The notes under the pieces were generated by a model. It was not told the DNA's origin. It did no database searches and worked only from the letters and a program-made list of their open reading frames with translations. Below, piece by piece: positions 8,379-16,843 of a DNA stretch of 64,000 nucleotides. The position numbers were made by a program, and so were the translations under genes. Position 1 is the first letter of the stretch, and every line of letters begins with the position of its first letter. Source of the stretch: Actinomadura madurae (GTDB lineage: Bacteria; Actinomycetota; Actinomycetes; Streptosporangiales; Streptosporangiaceae); the NCBI RefSeq assembly GCF_900115095.1, contig NZ_FOVH01000004.1, positions 476,127 to 540,126 of the forward strand, in the 5' to 3' direction.

Positions 8379-9773
8379 TCAGGGGGTGCGCCAGCCCAGG
8401 ACGCCTTCCGGGTCCAGTTCGCGCTTGAGGCATTCGGCGATGCGCTGGATGGGGGCCGGCACGTAGCGTGCGTAGGCGTCGGCGTTCTTGGGGCCGATGC
8501 CGTGTTCGGCGGAGAAGCTGCCGCCGAAGTCCCGTACCACCGTGTCGAACACGAGGTTCCGGAGCTCCCGGAGTCCGTCCTGGTCGGCGGCGATGTCGGA
8601 GGGCAGCGGCAGGATGAGGTGGAGACCGCCGTCGCCGTAGTGGCCGAGCTCGATCGGCGTGATGCCCGGGTGGTGGCGCGCGAGCCTCGTCCCGAGCTCG
8701 GCGCGGAGTGCGGTCAGGCCGCCGCGCGGGGCGGAGATGTCGAAGGCGGCCACCGGGTCCATCCGCTCGGTGATCGCCGGGATCGTGTGCCGGACCTCCC
8801 ACAGCCGGTCCGGGGCGCCGACCACGGCGTCCCCGACGTCTCCCCGGTCGCAGAGCGCGTCGATGGCGGCCAGCAGGACCTCTTCGGCCGAGCCGTCGGC
8901 GGCGCCGATCTCGACGAGGACGCTGTCGTGGTCGCCGGCGGGGACGCGGGTGAGCAGGTGCGGATACCCGTCGTCGAGCAGGTGGACGGCCGTGGCCGAG
9001 GCCAGCTCGAAGGCCGACAGCCATTCGCCGGCGCGATGCTCGAACTCGCGCAGGACGGCGGAGAGCCCGGCCGGGTCGGGGATCTGGAGCCAGGCCGCGG
9101 CCCGGCTCGCGGGCAGCGGCGCCAGCTCGAAGCTCGCGGCGGTGACGACCCCGTAGGCCCCCTCCGTCCCCACGAACAGCTGGGTGGCGTCCAGCCCCTC
9201 GTTCCGCTTGCGCAGCGGCGCCAGGGTGTCGATCACGGTCAGCCCGCCGTCGGCGATCACCGCCTGGACGCCCAGGAGCCGGCGCCGGGCGTCGCCGTGG
9301 CGCAGGACGTTGGACCCCGCCGTGTTCGTGGCGACCATGCCGCCGACCGACGGGCTCGATCCCACCTCGATCGGGAGGTGCAGGCGCGCCGGGGCGAGCC
9401 GCGCGTTGATCTCGTCGAGGGTCCAGCCGGCCGACGCGGTGAGCGTCCGGCCGTCCTCGTCCACCTCGAACCGGCCGCGCATCCGGTCGGTCGACAGCAC
9501 CGCCTGCGTGCCGGTCGGGTCCGGAATGCCGCTGCCCACCAGACCCGAGTTGGCCCCCTGCGGGACCACGCGCAGGCGGTGCTCGCGGCAGACGCCCAGC
9601 ACCGCCCGCACCTCCTCGACCGTCCGCGGGCGGATCACCGCGCCCGCGCGCCCGCGCAGGTTGTTCGGGGCGATCTCGTAGCGCGAGAGGTCGAGCGGAG
9701 GGAGCAGGAGGCCGGAGGAGTCCAGCGTCTCGCTCAGGGTCGTCAGGGCCTCGGCGGGGACCATGGATGCCAT
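8379..9773 (-). CDS. FAD-linked oxidase (D-2-hydroxyacid dehydrogenase / GlcD-like)
   Basis: PCMH-type flavoprotein (464 aa) of the GlcD/D-lactate/D-2-hydroxyglutarate dehydrogenase family. Residues 40-220 form the FAD domain with VVPQGANSGLVGSG and the later GSSPSVGGMVATNTAGSN. The C-terminal FAD-oxidase domain contains GHYGDGGLHL (metal/substrate His) and SAEHGIGPKN, ending in IAECLKRELDPEGVLG, the usual DP-G-x-L tail. The product is expected to oxidise a D-2-hydroxy acid and pass electrons to an unidentified acceptor. It is divergent from a LysR gene 63 bp away, which may regulate it. Confidence 0.9.
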   Translation of the reverse strand: MASMVPAEALTTLSETLDSSGLLLPPLDLSRYEIAPNNLRGRAGAVIRPRTVEEVRAVLGVCREHRLRVVPQGANSGLVGSGIPDPTGTQAVLSTDRMRGRFEVDEDGRTLTASAGWTLDEINARLAPARLHLPIEVGSSPSVGGMVATNTAGSNVLRHGDARRRLLGVQAVIADGGLTVIDTLAPLRKRNEGLDATQLFVGTEGAYGVVTAASFELAPLPASRAAAWLQIPDPAGLSAVLREFEHRAGEWLSAFELASATAVHLLDDGYPHLLTRVPAGDHDSVLVEIGAADGSAEEVLLAAIDALCDRGDVGDAVVGAPDRLWEVRHTIPAITERMDPVAAFDISAPRGGLTALRAELGTRLARHHPGITPIELGHYGDGGLHLILPLPSDIAADQDGLRELRNLVFDTVVRDFGGSFSAEHGIGPKNADAYARYVPAPIQRIAECLKRELDPEGVLGWRTP

Positions 9774-9836
9774 GCGGCAAGTCTGTCACCAGCGAAATGA
9801 TTGACGATTGCCACAAATGCCGGTTTCAATGCCCGG

Positions 9837-10769
9837 ATGGCTAAGGATCCGACCGTCCAGCAGATGCGGGCCTTCCAGGCCGTGGCGACCGAGCTGCACT
9901 TCGGGCGGGCGGCGGCGCGGCTCCACAGCACCCAGCCGCCCCTCACCCGCCACATCCAGGCGCTGGAGAGCTCGCTCGGCATCCAGCTGCTCCGGCGGAA
10001 CTCCCGCAACGTCGAGCTGACGCCCGCGGGGCGGACGTTCCTGGCCGAGATCGACATCGTCATGGCCCGGCTGGAACGCGCGATGGAGATGGCGAAATCC
10101 ACGGCGGGCGGCGTCCTCGGGCAGCTGTCCCTCGGCTATGTGGAGCCGATGGCCCTCGGCCTGCTGCCGCGCGTGCTCCACCAGTTCGTCCTGCTCCATC
10201 CCGGGCTGGAGCTGCGGCTGCACGAGATGGACACCCGCGACCAGATCGCCGGCCTCCATGACGGCGGCATCGACTGCGGTCTCCTGCGCGCGCCCGGGAA
10301 CGTCGATCCGTGGCTGGAGTTCGAGAACGTCTGCACGGACGTGTTCGTCGCCGCCCTCCCTCCCAGCCACCGGCTCGTGCGCGACGGCCGTTCGGAGATC
10401 GATCTGGCCGAACTGGCGGACGAGCCGTTCATCGCCTACGAGGGCAGCATCGGGCAGGGCATGATCAACGCCATGCTGAGCGGCTGCGCGGCGGCGGGGT
10501 TCACGCCCGCCGTCCGGCATCTGGTGCAGAACACGCTCATGCTGCTGGCCCTGGTCGCCGCCGGGGAGGGCGTCGCCCTGGTCTCCGGCGAGATCGCCCG
10601 GCGTCCGAGCCACGGCGTGCGGTTCGTCCGGTTGCAGGGGGATCCGGCCCAGTCGAGCATCCTCATGGCCTCCCGGCGGGGCGAGCGGAACCAGGCCCGG
10701 GACGACCTCGTGCACCTCCTCCGGCGAGCCGCGCCCGTGATGCCCGCCGCGGCGGACACCGATCAATAG
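9837..10769 (+). CDS. LysR-family transcriptional regulator
   Basis: LysR-type regulator (310 aa) starting at the ATG MAKDPTVQQMRAFQAV. An in-frame start at 9801 would only add twelve residues from the promoter region. The HTH (residues 8-65) reads FHFGRAAARLHSTQPPLT-like, with the family HIQALESSLGIQLLRR and ELTPAGRTFL. A co-inducer-binding domain follows with LSLGYVEPMALGLLPRVL. It lies between the divergent FAD oxidase gene and the rightward branched-chain-type ABC operon, and could control either. Confidence 0.9.
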   Translation: MAKDPTVQQMRAFQAVATELHFGRAAARLHSTQPPLTRHIQALESSLGIQLLRRNSRNVELTPAGRTFLAEIDIVMARLERAMEMAKSTAGGVLGQLSLGYVEPMALGLLPRVLHQFVLLHPGLELRLHEMDTRDQIAGLHDGGIDCGLLRAPGNVDPWLEFENVCTDVFVAALPPSHRLVRDGRSEIDLAELADEPFIAYEGSIGQGMINAMLSGCAAAGFTPAVRHLVQNTLMLLALVAAGEGVALVSGEIARRPSHGVRFVRLQGDPAQSSILMASRRGERNQARDDLVHLLRRAAPVMPAAADTDQ

Positions 10770-10796
10770 CGGCCCGGGTATCGAATCCGCCGACTC

Positions 10797-10876
10797 CTGC
10801 ATCGTTGCAGCCGCTCCCCGCGATTACTGTCATCGCAAGCCATCCGGAACCCGGTGGGCGCATAGATCATCGATCT
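10797..10876. promoter_or_regulatory. Leader region of the ABC operon with two small inverted repeats
   Basis: The 214-bp gap before the ABC operon contains CTGCA-N4-TGCAG (10797-10810) and AGATC-ATC-GATCT (10864-10876). These are candidate sites for the upstream LysR protein. They are short and could arise by chance; no confident -35/-10 pair was found. Confidence 0.3.
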
Positions 10877-10983
10877 CCTTCGCGACGAGGGCCCACGGCG
10901 ACGCGATCGATCGTCGGATCGCGCCGCGCCCACGGATCCGAGGCCCCAATCAGCGGCCGGACTGAGCCGAGCGGGAGGCAACG

Positions 10984-12213
10984 ATGAGGCGCAGCAGACG
11001 AATACACGGGCCGATCACCTGGGCGGCGCTCTCCTGCGTGGTGGTGACCGCGGCCGCGTGCGGCGGCGGGAGCTCGGGAAGCGGGTCCATCAACGTCGGC
11101 GGCCTCGTCCCCCTGTCGGGCGGCGGCGCCGTGTACGGGCCGGACATCCAGTCGGCGCTGCGGATCGCGGTCGAGGAGATCAACGGCGACGCGCCGATGG
11201 GCCGGAAGCTCAAGCTGCAGATCGAGGACTCCCAGACCGATCCGGACGCCGCGACCAGGGCCACGCAGAAACTGATCAACGTCAACCGCTCCGCCGCCAT
11301 CATGGGCGTGTGGTCGAGCGCCGAGACCCTGGCCATCGCGCCGATGGCGATCCAGAGCGGAACGGTGCTCACCACCGCCGCCGGCGCCGGCGACGTCACC
11401 GACCTCGACGACGAGAACCTGGTCTGGCGCTTCTACCCGCCGGGCAAGTACACGGGTGCCGCGATCGCGCAGGCCGTCCGCGAGCAGAAGTGGACGTCCG
11501 CCGTGGCGATGTCGCGCAACGACCCGAGCGGCCTGACCATCGTCAAGAGTTTCAAGGACGCCCTACAGGCGTCCGGGGGCCGCGTGGTCGACTCCGTCAC
11601 CTACCCGCCGAACCAGAGCAGCTACACCGGCGAGGTGGGCCGGGCGATCGGCAAGAAGGCCGACGTCATCGTCAACGTCGGCTACACGCCCGAGCTGGCC
11701 GCGATGATGAAGGACGCGCGGAACGCGCCGGACAAGGGCACCTGGCTCTCGGTCGGCTGGTCGGTCAACCAGGAGCTGTTCGACGCCGTCGGCACGGCCG
11801 CGGCGGAGGGCCTGTACACCGTGGACGCGGCGCCCAACGTCGACGGCGCGGCGTACGCGAACCTCCGGCGGGCGTTCCAGGCCAAGACCGGCAAGGAACT
11901 GCTCGCCAGCAACACCTTCGCCTTCTACGCCTACGACTCCGCGATCGTCGTCGCCCTGGCGATGGCGGCGTGCGAGTGCACGAAGGGCGCCGCCCTGACC
12001 AAGGCCATCGCGAAGGTCTCCACGGCGCCCGGCAAGAAGGTCGGCGGATACGCCGAGGGCATCGCGGCGCTGAAGGGCGGCGGCGACATCGACTACCAGG
12101 GGGCCGCCAGCGACCTGGAGTTCGACGGCAAGGGCGACCAGCGCTCCGACTACGGGGTCTACCAGGTCAGGAACGGCAAGGTCGAGCTGGTCAAGAAGTT
12201 CACCCTGTCCTGA
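10984..12213 (+). CDS. Branched-chain amino acid-type ABC transporter substrate-binding lipoprotein
   Basis: Type I periplasmic-binding-fold receptor (Peripla_BP_6 type, 409 aa), anchored as a lipoprotein: MRRSRRIHGP, hydrophobic stretch, then TAAACGGG with Cys26. The mature start INVGGLVPLSGGGAVYGPD is typical of LivJ-like and amide/urea-binding receptors, as is AIMGVWSSAETLAIAPMA. It is the first gene of a complete operon with two permeases and two ATPases. Downstream amidohydrolase and aldolase genes suggest a ligand other than Leu/Ile/Val, perhaps an amide, cyclic amide or aldol-cleavable acid. That is inference from context. Confidence 0.9.
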   Translation: MRRSRRIHGPITWAALSCVVVTAAACGGGSSGSGSINVGGLVPLSGGGAVYGPDIQSALRIAVEEINGDAPMGRKLKLQIEDSQTDPDAATRATQKLINVNRSAAIMGVWSSAETLAIAPMAIQSGTVLTTAAGAGDVTDLDDENLVWRFYPPGKYTGAAIAQAVREQKWTSAVAMSRNDPSGLTIVKSFKDALQASGGRVVDSVTYPPNQSSYTGEVGRAIGKKADVIVNVGYTPELAAMMKDARNAPDKGTWLSVGWSVNQELFDAVGTAAAEGLYTVDAAPNVDGAAYANLRRAFQAKTGKELLASNTFAFYAYDSAIVVALAMAACECTKGAALTKAIAKVSTAPGKKVGGYAEGIAALKGGGDIDYQGAASDLEFDGKGDQRSDYGVYQVRNGKVELVKKFTLS

Positions 12214-12225
12214 AGGACGGTTCCC

Positions 12226-13080
12226 ATGCTCCAAGCAATGGTCAACGGCGTGACCGACGGCATGCTCATCGGTCTCATGGCGCTGGGCCTGACCCTCGTC
12301 TACGCCGTCCAGCGGTTCCCCAACATCAGCCAGGGCGGCCTGGTCGCCGCCGGCGCCTACACCACGTACGCCCTGGCGGCGGTGGTGACCACCTGGTATC
12401 TCGCCGTGGCGGCGGGCGTGCTGGCCTCGTTCGTGCTCGGGGCGGTCGCCTATCTGATCGTCGTCAGGCAGTTCCGGGCGGCGCCCCTGATGACCCTGCT
12501 CATCGTCACCATGGGCCTCGAATTCATCCTCGACTACACCATCGCCTTGTTCTGGGGGAACTCGCTGAGAACGTACGAGTTCGGGGTGACGGGCCAGTTC
12601 GCCGCCGGAGATCTGCATGTGAGCAAGGCGGCCGCGTACACGAGCCTCGTCGCGCTCGCCGCGATGGCCGCCACCGCCGCCGTCATCGGCCGGACGAGGC
12701 TCGGCCGGGAGATGAGGGCGCTGTCGGACGACCGGTCCCTGGCGCGCGTCGCGCGGATCTCCGAGAACCGGACGCTCATGCTGACCTGGGGACTGGTCGG
12801 GGCGCTCGCCGCGATCGCGGGGATCTGCTACGGCGTCAAGACGCATCTGACCCCGCTGATGGGCTGGAACCTGCTGCTGCCCTCCTTCGCCGCGGCGATC
12901 CTCGGCGGGCTCGGCAGTTTCGGCGGGGCGATCCTCGGCGGCGTGCTCGTGGGCGTCGGCATGGAGATGTTCGCCCTCGTCCTGCCGCCGGTGTACAAGC
13001 CGGCGTTCGCCTTCGTGATCCTCACCCTGCTGCTCCTGGCCCGCCCCCAGGGGCTGAAGGGCAAGGCGGTGCGCGTATGA
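12226..13080 (+). CDS. livH: Branched-chain-type ABC transporter permease (LivH-like)
   Basis: First membrane subunit (284 aa) of the ABC importer, with about eight hydrophobic helices. It begins MLQAMVNGVTDGMLIGLMALGLTL, the LivH N-terminal pattern, and contains NISQGGLVAAGAY (the usual NFAHG-like motif) and the C-terminal GGLGSFGGAILGG signature. It starts 12 bp after the receptor gene and its stop overlaps the next start as ATGA. The symbol denotes the family role only; the transported compound is unknown. Confidence 0.88.
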   Translation: MLQAMVNGVTDGMLIGLMALGLTLVYAVQRFPNISQGGLVAAGAYTTYALAAVVTTWYLAVAAGVLASFVLGAVAYLIVVRQFRAAPLMTLLIVTMGLEFILDYTIALFWGNSLRTYEFGVTGQFAAGDLHVSKAAAYTSLVALAAMAATAAVIGRTRLGREMRALSDDRSLARVARISENRTLMLTWGLVGALAAIAGICYGVKTHLTPLMGWNLLLPSFAAAILGGLGSFGGAILGGVLVGVGMEMFALVLPPVYKPAFAFVILTLLLLARPQGLKGKAVRV

Positions 13081-14048
13081 ACACCTACCTTCCGGCGGTG
13101 GCCACGGTCGCCCTGCTGTACGGCGCGCTGGGGCTCTCGCTGAACCTCCAGGTCGGGCGCACGGGCGTGATCAACTTCGGCCATGTCGCCTTCTTCGGCG
13201 TCGGCGCGTACGCCACCGCGCTGCTCTCCCTGCACGGGGTGAGCCTGGCGCTGTCCATCCCCGCCGCGGGCGTCCTCGGCGGCCTGGCGGCGCTGCCCCT
13301 CGGCTGGATCGCGGCGCGCCTCACCTCGCACTACCTGGCGATCGTCACGATCGCCTTCGCCGAGACGCTGCGGGTGCTCCTGCAGAACCTGGAGGCGACC
13401 GGCGGGCCGAGCGGGCTCGTCGGCGTTCCCCGGCCCTTCGGCCAGCTGGACCCGGACGTCTTCGCCGCCGCGTGGCTGGCGCTGGCCGCCGGGCTGCTCG
13501 CGGGGACCTGGCTCCTCGTCCGCGTCGTCACCCGGGGCCTGCTCGGGATGGGCCTGTCGGCGATCAAGGAGGACGAGCCGGCCGCGGCCATGCTCGGACG
13601 CAGCGTCGCCGCCTACAAGACGACTGTGCTGGTCTGGGGATCGGTCCTGGCCGCCGTCGCCGGCGCCTTCTACGCGCACTGGGTCGGCTTCGTCACCGCC
13701 GAGCAGTTCGATCCCCGGGTGACCTTCTACATCTGGGCGGGGATCATCATCGGCGGGGCGCGGCACGCCGGGGCCTGCCTCGGCGCGGCCGGCATCGCCG
13801 CCGTCTTCGAGTTCACCAGGTTCGTCCGCGACTTCGGGTTCACGGCGTTCAGCGACACCCAGCTCGCCTCGCTCCGCTGGATCGCCATCGGCGTGATCCT
13901 CATCGTCATGATGCGGCTCCGCCCGGAGGGCCTGCTGCCGCCGCGGTCCAGCCGGCACCTGAAGGCGGGCCCGCCGGACGAACCGGACGCGGCGGCGGAG
14001 AAGCCCGCCGCCCCCGCCGTCAAGGAGGCGTCGACCAGCGATGCTTGA
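13077..14048 (+). CDS. livM: Branched-chain-type ABC transporter permease (LivM-like)
   Basis: Second membrane subunit (323 aa), with about nine hydrophobic helices. Hallmarks are LSLNLQVGRTGVINFGHVAFFGVGAYA, a long LivM motif, SHYLAIVTIAFAETLRVLL, and the cytoplasmic coupling-helix region SAIKEDEPAAAMLGR. The ATG at 13077 overlaps the livH stop by four bases. The final 35 residues are Pro/Ala/Lys-rich and cytoplasmic; the reading frame overlaps the following ATPase gene by 8 bp. Translational coupling through the whole cluster is likely. Confidence 0.88.
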   Translation: MNTYLPAVATVALLYGALGLSLNLQVGRTGVINFGHVAFFGVGAYATALLSLHGVSLALSIPAAGVLGGLAALPLGWIAARLTSHYLAIVTIAFAETLRVLLQNLEATGGPSGLVGVPRPFGQLDPDVFAAAWLALAAGLLAGTWLLVRVVTRGLLGMGLSAIKEDEPAAAMLGRSVAAYKTTVLVWGSVLAAVAGAFYAHWVGFVTAEQFDPRVTFYIWAGIIIGGARHAGACLGAAGIAAVFEFTRFVRDFGFTAFSDTQLASLRWIAIGVILIVMMRLRPEGLLPPRSSRHLKAGPPDEPDAAAEKPAAPAVKEASTSDA

Positions 14049-14796
14049 GATTCGGAACGTCTCCGTCCGGTTCGGCGGGCTCCAGGTCCTGGACGACGTC
14101 AGCCTGGCACTGCCGCCCGGCAGGGTGACCGGGGTCATCGGCCCGAACGGGGCGGGGAAGACGACGCTGTTCGACTGCGTCACCGGCTTCGTCAGGCGCG
14201 ACACGGGCACGATCCGGGTCGACGGCCGTGCCGTGCCGAGGACGTCCCCCCACCGGGCCGCGCGGGCCGGCATCGCCCGGACCTTCCAGACGCCCCGGAT
14301 GTTCGGCGGGCTGACCACGCTGGAGAACCTGGTGGTGGCGGGCTCGCGGCCGTCCGCCGTCCGGTCGCTGGTGCTGGCCTTCCGATCGCGCGCGCACTCG
14401 GCCGAGCTGCGCGGGCTGGCCGCCCTCGCCGAGGAGACGGGCGTGTTCATGGGGCTCGCCCCGGTCCTCGACCAGCGGTCCGACGCCCTGTCCGGCGGGC
14501 AGCGCAAGCTGCTGGAGATCGGCCGGGCCCTGATGCGGGAGCCGCGGGTGCTGCTCCTCGACGAGCCGATGGCGGGCGTGCACCCGTCCCTGGCCGGGAC
14601 GATCGCCACCCGGATGCGCGCGGTCGCGGACCGCGGTCTCGCCGTCGGCGTCATCGAGCACAACATGGAGTTCGTCATGACCCACTGCGACCACGTGCAC
14701 GTCCTGGCCCGGGGCAAGGAGCTCGCGCACGGCGAACCCGACGTGGTCCGGAAGGACCCGCGGGTGCTGGAGGCCTATCTGGGAGGCCGGCCGTGA
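14041..14796 (+). CDS. livG: ABC transporter ATP-binding protein (LivG-like)
   Basis: Nucleotide-binding subunit (251 aa) that powers the importer. Walker A is GPNGAGKTT near residue 37, the signature LSGGQRKLLEIGRALM near 150, and Walker B LLLDEPMAG near 175. The LivG-specific RTFQTPRMFGGLTTLENL is present, and the C-terminus ends EPDVVRKDPRVLEAYLGG as in the family. It overlaps the preceding permease by 8 bp and the next ATPase by the four-base GTGA. Confidence 0.92.
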   Translation: MLEIRNVSVRFGGLQVLDDVSLALPPGRVTGVIGPNGAGKTTLFDCVTGFVRRDTGTIRVDGRAVPRTSPHRAARAGIARTFQTPRMFGGLTTLENLVVAGSRPSAVRSLVLAFRSRAHSAELRGLAALAEETGVFMGLAPVLDQRSDALSGGQRKLLEIGRALMREPRVLLLDEPMAGVHPSLAGTIATRMRAVADRGLAVGVIEHNMEFVMTHCDHVHVLARGKELAHGEPDVVRKDPRVLEAYLGGRP

Positions 14797-15584
14797 CCGC
14801 TCTGGAACTCACCGGTGTGCACGCCGGCTACGGCGACCAGCGCATCCTCCACGACCTGTCGCTCACGGTCGGCGACGCCGAGGTGGTCAGCGTCATCGGG
14901 CCTAACGGCGCCGGGAAGTCGACCTGCCTGAAGGTCGTCGCGGGGCTGCTCCCCTGGACGGCGGGGGAGGTCCGCGTCGCCGGCCGTGCCGTGCGGTCCG
15001 GGACGGCGACCGACGAGGGCCGGGCCGCACTCGGCTACGTGCCGCAGCTGAAGAACACCTTCCCCAGCCTGACGGTCAGGGAGAACCTGCTGCTCATGGC
15101 GCCCCGGACCTGGCCGCGGGCGGCCGCCGGGCGCCGCGCGGCCGACCTGCTGGAGGAGTTCCCCGCGCTCGCCTCGGTCGCGGGGCGGTCGGCGGCGCTG
15201 CTCTCCGGCGGCGAGCGGCAGCTGCTGGCCCTCGCGATGGCACTGGTGCGCCGCCCGTCGGTCCTCCTTCTGGACGAGCCCGCGGCGGCCCTGTCCCCGA
15301 TCGCGACGCGGCAGGTGTTCGAGATCGTCGGGGGGCTGAAGGCCGAGGGGATCGCGGTCCTGATCGTCGAGCAGAACGCGCGCCTCGTCCTGAACCACTC
15401 GGACCGCTGCTACGTCCTCGAATCCGGAACCGTGGCGTTGGAGGGCGACGCCGCGCCCATGCTCGACGACCCCCGCCTGGGCTCCCTCTACCTGGGCGGC
15501 GACCTGCCCGAGGACGCCGCGGGCCACGCCGCGCGGCGGGAATCCGGACCGTCCCTCGCCCCGCCTACGCCTGGAGCGTCATGA
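14793..15584 (+). CDS. livF: ABC transporter ATP-binding protein (LivF-like)
   Basis: Second nucleotide-binding subunit (263 aa), with a GTG start overlapping the livG stop. LivF landmarks: LTGVHAGYGDQRILHDLSL at the start, Walker A GPNGAGKST, GYVPQLKNTFPSLTVRENL, LSGGERQLLALAMALV, and LLLDEPAAALSP. About 20 extra residues rich in Ala/Pro follow the usual LGSLYLGG ending. Its stop overlaps the amidohydrolase start (ATGA), which ties the enzyme genes to the transporter translationally. Confidence 0.92.
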   Translation: MTALELTGVHAGYGDQRILHDLSLTVGDAEVVSVIGPNGAGKSTCLKVVAGLLPWTAGEVRVAGRAVRSGTATDEGRAALGYVPQLKNTFPSLTVRENLLLMAPRTWPRAAAGRRAADLLEEFPALASVAGRSAALLSGGERQLLALAMALVRRPSVLLLDEPAAALSPIATRQVFEIVGGLKAEGIAVLIVEQNARLVLNHSDRCYVLESGTVALEGDAAPMLDDPRLGSLYLGGDLPEDAAGHAARRESGPSLAPPTPGAS

Positions 15585-16843
15585 CCATCACCCACCTGAC
15601 CGACGTGACACTGATCGACGGGACCGGCCGCGACCCCGTCCCCCGGTCGTGGCTCCGCATCGAGGACGGCCGCATCGCCGCCGTGGGCGCCGGCGCGGCA
15701 CCCCGCGGCGCCGCGGACGAGGTCATCGACTGCGCCGGCCGGACCGTCATGCCCGGGCTGATCGACGCGCACGCCCACCTCGGGGCCGTCGACCACCTCG
15801 ACCGGCTCCTGGACGGCCCCCGCGCCGTGTACGCCGCGGCCGTCCTCCGGGAGATCCGGTCCACCCTGGAGCAGGGGTTCACCACGATCCGCGACGCCGG
15901 CTACACCGACGCCGGCTTCCGGCTCGCCATCGAGGGCGGCCAGGTGCCGGGGCCGCGGCTGCTGGTCTCCAACGGCCCCCTCAGCCAGACCGGCGGCCAC
16001 TCCGACCTCCGCCGGGGGCACGAGCGGGAACCGGCCGTGATGTTCGACGGCCTCGTGTGGACCGGCGTCGTGGCCGACGGCGTCGAACGGGTGCGGTGGG
16101 CGGCGCGCGAGGTGCTGCGCGCCGGCGCCGACCAGGTCAAGGTGATGGCGAGCGGCGGATGCGCCTCGCACGGCGACGACGTGACCGACACCCAGTTCAC
16201 CCGCGAGGAGCTCGCCGCGATCGTCCACGAGGCGGGCGCGCGTGGCCGGCCGGTCATCGCGCACGCCTACAACCCCGAGGCGATCGCCAACGCCGTCGAG
16301 GCCGGTGTCCGCTCGATCGAGCACGGGAACCTGATGGACGAGGCGTCCGCGGCGCTGATGGCCGAGAAGGGAACATACCTGGTCCCCACGATCGCCACGT
16401 TCGAGCTGCTGTCGGCGGACGGTCTCGCCGTGGGGATGACGCAGACGCAGGTCGACCAGATCAACACCGTCCTCGACTCGGCGTTCACCTCCCTGCGGAT
16501 GGCCATGGACGCGGGCGTTCGCATCGGTTCCGGCTCCGACCTGCTCGGCCGGCACCAGCCGCGGAAGGCCCTGGAACTGGAGCTCCAGGCGCGGGTCACG
16601 GGACCGCTGGAGGCGATCCGGTCGGCCACGGCCGTCAACGCGGGGCTCATCGGCCGCGGGCACGACCTCGGGACGATCGGCGAGGGCATGATCGCCGACC
16701 TGCTCCTCGTGGACGGGTCGCCCGCCGAGGACATCACCGTGCTCCAGAAGAAGGAGGCCGTCCACGCGGTCTTCCAATCCGGCCGCCGCACCGTCGACCG
16801 GCGTCCGGAACGCACCGGCGCACCCGCGGAGGGGACGATCTGA
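15581..16843 (+). CDS. Metal-dependent amidohydrolase (imidazolonepropionase/prolidase-like)
   Basis: Amidohydrolase-superfamily enzyme (420 aa), hydrolysing a C-N bond in the cytoplasm. An N-terminal composite beta-sandwich strand (TLIDGTGRDPV) leads to the metal motif DAHAH (His64, His66). Then QVKVMASGG carries the candidate bridging Lys, HAY and SIEHG the further metal histidines, and GSGSDLLG the final Asp. The pattern matches the dipeptidase-like and imidazolonepropionase-like branch. It is coupled to the transporter ATPase upstream and shares a TGATG stop-start with the aldolase-family gene downstream. Likely to act on the imported compound; substrate unknown. Confidence 0.88.
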   Translation: MTITHLTDVTLIDGTGRDPVPRSWLRIEDGRIAAVGAGAAPRGAADEVIDCAGRTVMPGLIDAHAHLGAVDHLDRLLDGPRAVYAAAVLREIRSTLEQGFTTIRDAGYTDAGFRLAIEGGQVPGPRLLVSNGPLSQTGGHSDLRRGHEREPAVMFDGLVWTGVVADGVERVRWAAREVLRAGADQVKVMASGGCASHGDDVTDTQFTREELAAIVHEAGARGRPVIAHAYNPEAIANAVEAGVRSIEHGNLMDEASAALMAEKGTYLVPTIATFELLSADGLAVGMTQTQVDQINTVLDSAFTSLRMAMDAGVRIGSGSDLLGRHQPRKALELELQARVTGPLEAIRSATAVNAGLIGRGHDLGTIGEGMIADLLLVDGSPAEDITVLQKKEAVHAVFQSGRRTVDRRPERTGAPAEGTI

